Shown here one piece after another: positions 14,094 through 19,857 of a stretch of 19,857 nt of DNA. The notes under the pieces were generated by a model, which was not told the origin of the DNA, did not search any database, and saw only the letters and a list, made by a program, of their open reading frames with translations. The number at the start of each line of letters is the position of its first letter. Position 1 is the stretch's first letter. A program made the translations under genes and the position numbers. The DNA comes from Bacteroidota bacterium. Lineage in GTDB: Bacteria > Bacteroidota > Ignavibacteria > UBA10030 > UBA8401. The stretch covers positions 1 through 19,857 of the forward strand of contig JAVBYA010000083.1 of assembly GCA_030824295.1 (NCBI GenBank). Reading direction: 5' to 3'.

Positions 14094-15212
14094 ATGAAAC
14101 ATTCATATTCGATCATTACGCTGCTGTTCCTCTTCGCCTGTATCGTTTCCGTGGCACCGGCGCAGAAGAAGAAACCGGTCGCGACCATCTTCAAGCCGGT
14201 CGGCACGGTCGATTACCGGACCGGTGACGGCGAATTCGTAAAAGCCAAACCTGCCACTCCGTTGCTTGCCGGCGATGTTGTCCGCACACAGGAGAACTCC
14301 TTTGCCATCGTGAAGTTCCTCGAGAACTCCATCATCCGCATCCAGGAGAAATCGGAAGTGACCGTGAGCGGTGAGATCGCCAAAGGGGAATTCTCCAAGA
14401 ACGTCCACCTGCAGCGGGGCGAGGTCGGCTTCGAAGTGAAGAAACGTCCGAACGAGAAATTCGAATTCTCCACCCCGACCTCCGTGGCATCGATCCGCGG
14501 AACGGGAGGTCTATTGATCGCGGGACTGGACAGCAACGATGTGCTGATCCTCGGCACCGGCTCGATCGATTTCAAGAACATCGTTTCCAACACCGTATAC
14601 AAAGTGAAAGCAGGACAGACGGCATACTCCATGGCGAACGGTTCGGTAAAGGTACAGGAATCCACCCCGGAAGACCGCCGGCTGCTGAAGAAGTCGACGA
14701 CCGATTCCACGAAGAAAGAAGAGAGCAAACCCGAAGGGAACAACTCCGGCACTGATTCTACGAAGACCGATTCCACCGGTACTGATGGCGCAGCGGGTCC
14801 CCTTAAAGTGGGATTGACCATCTCCGCACCGGTCGCAAAAGAAGGACAGGACCTGGTCCTCTCCGTTGAAGTGACCGAAGCATCGGTCACATTGGATTCT
14901 CTGAAAAAGTCAGGCGCAGAACTGTCCCTGTTCTACCGCAGCAAACAGGACCAGCCGTTCAAGATGCTGAAAGCGCAATTCTCGGAACGCTCCACAAAAT
15001 TCACCGTGCCGGCAGCGGACGTCGTATCACCCAATATCGCACTCTATGCCGTCATGCGGCTTGCCGATGCGACCGAGTTCAGTGCACCGGCATCGTCACC
15101 GGAATCGAACCCGGTCATTCTGCCGGTGCAGGACGGACAGAAGAACGAACTGAAGATCCCGTTCACCGATCCTTCCGGTAAGAAACGGACGATGATCATC
15201 GAATACAAATGA
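14094..15212 (+). CDS. Exported FecR-domain protein with C-terminal Ig-like module
   Basis: The protein has 372 residues. The ATG at 14094 is preferred over the one at 14079: it has AAAGGA at 6 bases and begins a signal peptide (MKHSYSIITLLFLFACIVSV, cleaved near APAQ). The FecR domain (about 55-175) contains AGDVVRTQENSFAIVKFLEN, VHLQRGEVGFEV and FSTPTSVASIRGTGGLL. A low-complexity linker (about 195-236, TDSTK/DSTGT) follows. The C-terminal module (about 240-346) has LSLFYRS, VPAADV, ALYAV and SPESNP and resembles the N-terminal module of the next protein. Unlike classical FecR, it has no cytoplasmic sigma-regulating domain, and no ECF sigma gene is adjacent. A periplasmic sensor or structural role is inferred. 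It ends 106 bases before the barrel gene, with a terminator-like hairpin between them. Confidence 0.88.
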   Translation: MKHSYSIITLLFLFACIVSVAPAQKKKPVATIFKPVGTVDYRTGDGEFVKAKPATPLLAGDVVRTQENSFAIVKFLENSIIRIQEKSEVTVSGEIAKGEFSKNVHLQRGEVGFEVKKRPNEKFEFSTPTSVASIRGTGGLLIAGLDSNDVLILGTGSIDFKNIVSNTVYKVKAGQTAYSMANGSVKVQESTPEDRRLLKKSTTDSTKKEESKPEGNNSGTDSTKTDSTGTDGAAGPLKVGLTISAPVAKEGQDLVLSVEVTEASVTLDSLKKSGAELSLFYRSKQDQPFKMLKAQFSERSTKFTVPAADVVSPNIALYAVMRLADATEFSAPASSPESNPVILPVQDGQKNELKIPFTDPSGKKRTMIIEYK

Positions 15213-15252
15213 TCGATCGGGCCTCTCTTCCGGGGCCTGTCGGGATGTCTGG

Positions 15253-15302
15253 TCGCTTGCAACTCTACCTCACTTTTGATAGATTGCAAGCGATCATTTT
15301 TT
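15253..15302 (+). terminator. Terminator-like hairpin after the FecR gene
   Basis: TCGCTTGCAA (15253-15262) and TTGCAAGCGA (15284-15293) are perfect 10-bp complementary arms with a 21-base loop, followed after three bases by TTTTTT (15297-15302). This is a good intrinsic terminator apart from the long loop. It would end or reduce transcription from the first two cluster genes. Confidence 0.7.
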
Positions 15303-15305
15303 AAA
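15276..15305 (+). promoter_or_regulatory. Possible promoter of the barrel-cyclase unit overlapping the terminator
   Basis: TTGATA (15276-15281) and TTTAAA (15300-15305) are separated by 18 bases. The start would fall near 15312, seven bases before the ATG at 15319. The -35 lies in the hairpin loop and the -10 in the T-tract, so promoter and terminator would be interlocked. The -10 match is modest. Confidence 0.35.
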
Positions 15306-15318
15306 CCCATCCCAACGA

Positions 15319-17688
15319 ATGAACTCTCTCTCTCGCGTATTCATCCTGTGCCTCCTCACGGCACTCCCATTGGCAGCGCAGATCAATACGTTCCTCCGGG
15401 CCATCCGGCCTCAGAGTGTCATGGAGCGTCAGCCGCTCTCCGTGTCCGTAGAACTGCAGCAGTCCTCCGAACTCTCACGCGTCACACTGTTCTACCGCGC
15501 ATTCGGGCAATCCGAGTACCGGACGCAGGAGATGCAGCTCATGCGCGATTCGGCCGTTGCGGAGATCCCCGGCTCGGATGTGATGCTCCCCTTCGTGGAA
15601 CTGTACATCGTTGCGACCACCGTCACCGGTGCCGTTGAATCGTTGCCGCTGGAGAATCCGGAAGTGAATCCGGCCAGGATCACCGTGGATCCGATCCCGC
15701 CGCAGACCAGCGAGATCATCATCCTCAGTCCGGAAGAAGGAGAGATGGTGAAGGTCGGAGAGACCTATGTCTCCATCTCGTTCGTCTATGCGGACAGCAC
15801 CATCGACCGTTCCAGAACGAAGGTGCAGCTGAACGGCATCGATCTGAGCAGCAGCATCATGTTCTTCGACGACCTGCTCATCGTCCCGCCGGAAGCGGTC
15901 CCGGCTGATGCGTTGAGCGGCGGTGCGAACCTTTCCGTGCAGGCGTACGACGCTGCCGGCAAGGAGGTCTCCTCCCTTCGCCGCGGGTTCACTGTGGTGT
16001 CCGAACTGCAGATGGAAGAGATCGAAAGCGCCTTCGACGGGAACGGCAATGCCCAAGCAGAGACACGCAACGAGAGCATCAAAGGAGCGAAGAAGACCTA
16101 CAACCGGTTGGACGTGCGTGCGAACGGGAGCTACGCAAAGTTCCTCCGGGCAACGACGCTGCTCTCCCTCACCTCAGAAGAGAAGCCGGAGAACCAGCCG
16201 CAGAACCGCTATTACTTCGGGCTTGACGCCCGCTATGTGAAACTGGGCATCGGCGACGCGTATCCCAAATTCCCCTACACCATCATGGATGGACGGCGTG
16301 TCCGCGGGTATACGTTCGATCTGCTGCTCGGAGCATTCAATATCAACGCCGCCACCGGCGAACTCCTCCGCGGGGTGGAACTGAACGGAACACCGGTCAC
16401 CCTGAAACGGGATATGACCGTCATTCGTCCCAGTTTCGGTAAAGGGGAGAAGTTCCAGTGGGGCTTCAGTTACCTGAAAGCGAAGGACGCATACGATGCG
16501 TCGAAACCGCTCACTGTGAAACCGCAGGAGAATGTCGTCTTCGGTACCGATCTTATGTTCGCGTTCGACGAACGGCGCATCGAGTTCACCAGTCAGGTCG
16601 CGGCGAGTCTGAACAACGTGGATATCTCCTCCCCGGTGTTCAATGCGGACAGCATCGATGCGGCGATCAAGCGCGGTACCTTCGGTAAATCCGAAGGGGA
16701 TCAACTGAAACAATTCCTCCCCATCCTGAAGAACATCATCACACCGAACGAGAACCTCGTCCCGATCAATCCGGTCGGCGGAACATCGCTCGTGTACGAG
16801 GCCGGACTTGCCTTCAATTATTTCGGGAATTTCCTGAAAGGTTCGTTCATCAAGCATGGCAAGGACTATACATCCGCCGGAGCGACCTCGCTCCGGAAGG
16901 ATATCCAGGGATTCAATGTGACCGACCGGCTCCGTCTGCTGGACAACCGGCTCTTCCTGACCGTCAGCTATGAGAAACTGGAGAACAACACTGCCGGGAC
17001 GGAGATCGCGACCACCACGTATTCGACGATGAATACGGCGGTCTCGTTCTATCCTTCGCGCGAATACCCGAACATCACCATCGGTTACGGTCTGAATTCG
17101 AACAGCAATCCGATCCAATCCGATACTGCCGGACTGGACCTGGTGAGCAAACAGATCGCTCTGCGCGGTCTGGACGATGAGACCAAACGGTATTTCCTGC
17201 AGACCTCGTACGATTTCGCCTATTGGGGCCGTCATAACCTGTCGCTGAATCTGGACATCTCGGACAAGAAGGATAGAACGATCAAGCAGCAGGACGTATC
17301 GACCTTCAACACCTCGTTCCTGGTCAGCACCGTTCATACAGAACGACTGGAAAGCACGCTCGGCATCGGCATCAGCAGCCTGACGTTCCCGCAGTTCAAC
17401 AGTGTGACGAATCTGACGGAACCGACCTCCATGTCCTATCAAACGGTGTCGCTCAACGGACGCTACAAACTGTACGAAGAGGTGCTGCGCTGGAATGCGA
17501 CGGTCGCCCCGACGTTCGGCGATCTTGCGCGGACACTGATCGAGACGAGTCTGCAGTACAGCATCACGTCGCGCCAGGTGGCAGTGCTGCAGTACCAGTT
17601 CATCGCCAATTCCGCTTCCACCTCGGCCGTCACCGGCAGTTCGCTGAACGATTCGTATCTGAGCCTGCTCTACCGCATCGATTTCTGA
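15319..17688 (+). CDS. Outer-membrane beta-barrel protein with N-terminal Ig-like modules
   Basis: The protein has 789 residues. A signal peptide (MNSLSRVFILCLLTALPLAA, cleaved near AQI) is followed by an Ig-like module (about 36-126: VTLFYRAF, IPGSDVMLP, ENPEVNP) and a second beta-module (about 130-228: ILSPEEGEMVKVGETYVSIS, VQLNGIDLSS). A short helical link (ELQMEEIESAFDGNGNAQAE) leads into about 540 residues of alternating-polarity strands such as RYYFGLDARYVKLGIGDAYP and LRWNATVAPTFGDLARTLIE. The sequence ends LSLLYRIDF; a terminal Phe is typical of BAM-assembled barrels. There is no plug or TonB box, so it is not a TonB receptor. I do not recognise the family. It has no Shine-Dalgarno; its stop is followed one base later by the cyclase ATG. 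Confidence 0.82.
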   Translation: MNSLSRVFILCLLTALPLAAQINTFLRAIRPQSVMERQPLSVSVELQQSSELSRVTLFYRAFGQSEYRTQEMQLMRDSAVAEIPGSDVMLPFVELYIVATTVTGAVESLPLENPEVNPARITVDPIPPQTSEIIILSPEEGEMVKVGETYVSISFVYADSTIDRSRTKVQLNGIDLSSSIMFFDDLLIVPPEAVPADALSGGANLSVQAYDAAGKEVSSLRRGFTVVSELQMEEIESAFDGNGNAQAETRNESIKGAKKTYNRLDVRANGSYAKFLRATTLLSLTSEEKPENQPQNRYYFGLDARYVKLGIGDAYPKFPYTIMDGRRVRGYTFDLLLGAFNINAATGELLRGVELNGTPVTLKRDMTVIRPSFGKGEKFQWGFSYLKAKDAYDASKPLTVKPQENVVFGTDLMFAFDERRIEFTSQVAASLNNVDISSPVFNADSIDAAIKRGTFGKSEGDQLKQFLPILKNIITPNENLVPINPVGGTSLVYEAGLAFNYFGNFLKGSFIKHGKDYTSAGATSLRKDIQGFNVTDRLRLLDNRLFLTVSYEKLENNTAGTEIATTTYSTMNTAVSFYPSREYPNITIGYGLNSNSNPIQSDTAGLDLVSKQIALRGLDDETKRYFLQTSYDFAYWGRHNLSLNLDISDKKDRTIKQQDVSTFNTSFLVSTVHTERLESTLGIGISSLTFPQFNSVTNLTEPTSMSYQTVSLNGRYKLYEEVLRWNATVAPTFGDLARTLIETSLQYSITSRQVAVLQYQFIANSASTSAVTGSSLNDSYLSLLYRIDF

Positions 17689-17689
17689 C

Positions 17690-19857
17690 ATGGCCACTGA
17701 ACCCACGGCATCCGATCAGCGGCTCCATCAGTGGGCCGTCCGCACGGCGGTCAGTCTCGCCATCGCGGCGATCGTGATCGTCTTCGTGCAGGATGCCTTC
17801 GGCCGGTTCGGGTTCTTCGAACGGACCGCTCTCTCCTTCATCGACCGGTCGTTCGAGAAGCGCGGTCCGCTTCCGTTCCCCAAAGATTCCCTCGAAGTTG
17901 TCATCATCTCCATCTCGGACGTCACAGAGACCACCGTTCCGGACCGGTTCCCGTTCCCCCGCAGCTACTATGCCCGCGCCATCCATAATCTGAACCGCGC
18001 CGGCGTGCGCGCCATCGGCATCGACTTGACCTTCGAACAGCCCGATGTGAACGGTCCCCACAACGACGACCAGCTCTTCGCCGCCATCGCTCAGTACCGC
18101 AATGTGGTGGTGGCCGGCAAGACCGACCTGCGCAGCGAAGAGGTCTCCGTGGCGCGCGAGGACGAGACCTTCCATTCCATCTTCTATCCGGCGGACAGTT
18201 CCGTCGGCATCGTCTATGTTCCCAATGATGCGGACGGTGTCTACCGCCGGTATATCCCCTTCGCCAAGGTTCCGGACCAGGAACGCTATATCCCCTCCTT
18301 CGCCTTCGCCGTGCTGAACAAGTATCTCGACCTCCCGTCCACGGCGCACGCAGAGATCGCCGATGACCATTTCCTTCTCGGCGGACGGCAGGTGCCGAAG
18401 TTCGACGGTACGTCGATGCTCATCAATTATCATGGACCCGCCGGAACGACCTTCCGCAAGATCGATATCGCGAACATCCTGGACGATTCGTTGTTCGAAA
18501 CGAACGAAGAGCGGGAGTTCAAGACGCCGATCAATCTGTTCGACGACCCGGATATCGGCATCCTCTACGATGGTTCACTGAAGGACAAGCTCGTTCTGAT
18601 CGGACCGTATTTTGCAGAGTCGAAGGACCTGTTCAACGTGTCGGTGAGCGAACAGGATGCTTCCGACCGGAATCAGATGTACGGAGTAGAGCTCCATGCG
18701 AACGCACTGCAGACGCTCATCCACCAGAACTACCTCGTCCGCCCCTCCGTGCTGCAGGAGGCGCTCCTGGTGACCGTGCTCTCGCTGCTCACGTTCCTCA
18801 TCGTCACATGGCTGAAGTCCATCAAGACCCGCTACGCGTTCATCATCGAGATCGCTGCCGTGATCGTCATCGCCGGGATCATCGACGGTATCCTGCTGCT
18901 CTCCTACTTCGCATTCGCACGGTACGAATTGGTGCTGCCGGTCGTTTCCCCCATTGCCGCCGTGCTGTTCAATTATATCGGCAGCGCCGTCTACCAGTAC
19001 CTGACGGAACGGAAACAGAAGACGATGATCAAAGGGATGTTCAGTCAATATCTGAATCCTTCGGTGGTGAACGAACTCATCGCCCACCCGGAGAAGCTCC
19101 GTCTCGGCGGCGAGAAGAAGGAACTGACCGTGTTCTTCTCCGACATCGCATCGTTCACGAACTTCTCGGAGAAACTGGATGCCGTGGACCTTGTCGGCAT
19201 CCTCAACGAGTATCTGAGCGCGATGACCGATATCATCATGAAGAACGAAGGAACGCTGGACAAGTATGTGGGGGACGCGGTGATGGCGGTCTGGGGAGCA
19301 CCGATGGAACTTCCCAATAATGCGCTGAACGCCTGCCGTGCTGCGCTTCAGATGCAGGAGAAGACGCAGGAGATCGCCGCCCGATGGAAGGAAGAGGGGA
19401 AACCGGCGCTGCTGGTCCGCATGGGACTCAACACGGATTTCATGGTGGTCGGTAACGTCGGCGGATCCGCCCGGTTCGATTATACGGTCATCGGCGATGC
19501 CGTGAACCTCGGGTCACGCATGGAAGGCGCCAATAAAGAGTATGGGACGAGGATCATGATCAGCGAGCGGACGCAGGACCTGGTAAAGGATGTGATGCTC
19601 TGCCGGGAACTGGACCTGCTGATCGTGAAGGGGAAGACGAAACCGATCCGCGTATTCGAATTGATGGCGGAAAGAGCAAGTGCACCGAAGGAGATGATCG
19701 AACTCTCGGAGATCTACTGCCGCGGCATGGCACACTATCGCGACCGTCAATTCAAGAAGGCGGTCACCGAATTCACGGCGGCACTTGCCCTGCGGCCCGA
19801 AGACGGACCGTCCAAACTTTATCTGACCCGCTCCCAGGTATACTCAAAGAAGGCCCC
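17690..19857 (+). CDS. CHASE2-class III adenylate cyclase-TPR protein (C-terminus cut by window edge)
   Basis: An uninterrupted frame runs from the ATG at 17690 to the window end (722 residues). One membrane span (about 18-38) precedes a periplasmic CHASE2 domain (about 55-345: VVIISISDVTE, RAIGIDLTFEQPD, YGVELHANALQTLI) and three more spans (about 355-435). The cyclase domain (about 450-645) has metal aspartates D485 (FFSDIASFT) and D529 (VGDAVMAVWG). It also has adenine-contacting K525 (LDKYVGD) and transition-state residues N606 and R610 (DAVNLGSRMEG). T599 in DYTVIGD occupies the second specificity position, as in class IIIb cyclases. TPR-like helices begin near 660 (ALALRPEDGPSKLYLTR). 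It should make cAMP in the cytoplasm in response to a periplasmic signal. It starts one base after the barrel gene, without a Shine-Dalgarno, implying coupled translation. Confidence 0.93.
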   Translation, partial: MATEPTASDQRLHQWAVRTAVSLAIAAIVIVFVQDAFGRFGFFERTALSFIDRSFEKRGPLPFPKDSLEVVIISISDVTETTVPDRFPFPRSYYARAIHNLNRAGVRAIGIDLTFEQPDVNGPHNDDQLFAAIAQYRNVVVAGKTDLRSEEVSVAREDETFHSIFYPADSSVGIVYVPNDADGVYRRYIPFAKVPDQERYIPSFAFAVLNKYLDLPSTAHAEIADDHFLLGGRQVPKFDGTSMLINYHGPAGTTFRKIDIANILDDSLFETNEEREFKTPINLFDDPDIGILYDGSLKDKLVLIGPYFAESKDLFNVSVSEQDASDRNQMYGVELHANALQTLIHQNYLVRPSVLQEALLVTVLSLLTFLIVTWLKSIKTRYAFIIEIAAVIVIAGIIDGILLLSYFAFARYELVLPVVSPIAAVLFNYIGSAVYQYLTERKQKTMIKGMFSQYLNPSVVNELIAHPEKLRLGGEKKELTVFFSDIASFTNFSEKLDAVDLVGILNEYLSAMTDIIMKNEGTLDKYVGDAVMAVWGAPMELPNNALNACRAALQMQEKTQEIAARWKEEGKPALLVRMGLNTDFMVVGNVGGSARFDYTVIGDAVNLGSRMEGANKEYGTRIMISERTQDLVKDVMLCRELDLLIVKGKTKPIRVFELMAERASAPKEMIELSEIYCRGMAHYRDRQFKKAVTEFTAALALRPEDGPSKLYLTRSQVYSKKA

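Noticed and set aside
14094..15212. Classical FecI/FecR/FecA cell-surface signalling
   Set aside because: No ECF sigma factor gene adjoins the FecR gene, the FecR protein has a signal peptide instead of a cytoplasmic N-domain, and the adjacent barrel lacks a plug and TonB box.
16174..18433. Long antisense frames over the barrel and cyclase genes
   Set aside because: They show shadow-like composition and no recognisable domains, while the sense strand carries signal peptide, barrel and cyclase motifs.

Overview
The window reads as a chromosomal stretch from a diderm bacterium of the Bacteroidota/Chlorobiota/Ignavibacteria supergroup, possibly an Ignavibacteria- or Kapabacteria-like lineage; I infer this and cannot confirm it from one window. 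Supporting signs are outer-membrane beta-barrels, a TonB-dependent receptor, MEP-pathway isoprenoid genes, Bacteroidota-like TAnnTTTG boxes upstream of two genes, and moderately high GC. No rRNA, tRNA, CRISPR array, transposase, integrase or phage gene was seen. Genes are tightly packed and no gene-free stretch exceeds 300 bases.

Left part, minus strand (1-2789): the N-terminus of an acyl-CoA (glutaryl-CoA-like) dehydrogenase runs off the left edge. Next come a small exported HEAT-repeat protein, an NtrC-type sigma54 activator with an altered GAFTGA loop, and a stand-alone receiver protein. The last two share an operon and are clearly related to each other; no histidine kinase is present.

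Middle (2934-10210): ispE is followed 2 bases later by a TonB-dependent receptor. Convergent to these is a TPR lipoprotein-like/exported protein gene overlapping a YjbR-family gene by one base. Divergent from the TPR gene are a short exported orphan, a 43-residue single-membrane-span protein, and nhaA.

Right part, plus strand (10309-19857): the ispC-rseP pair comes first. It is followed by a four-gene envelope cluster: an exported protein of unknown family, an exported FecR-domain protein, an outer-membrane barrel with N-terminal Ig-like modules, and a CHASE2-class III adenylate cyclase-TPR protein cut by the right edge. The FecR protein and the barrel protein share a related Ig-like module, and the barrel and cyclase genes are one base apart. 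I propose that the cluster forms an outer-membrane-to-cAMP signalling system; this is the most interesting candidate in the window.

A second theme is translation initiation. Several genes have normal Shine-Dalgarno sites. At least four others (ispE, the TPR gene, the 116-aa orphan and TTG-started ispC) have a -10-like box ending 5-8 bases before the start codon and no Shine-Dalgarno, as expected for leaderless mRNAs.
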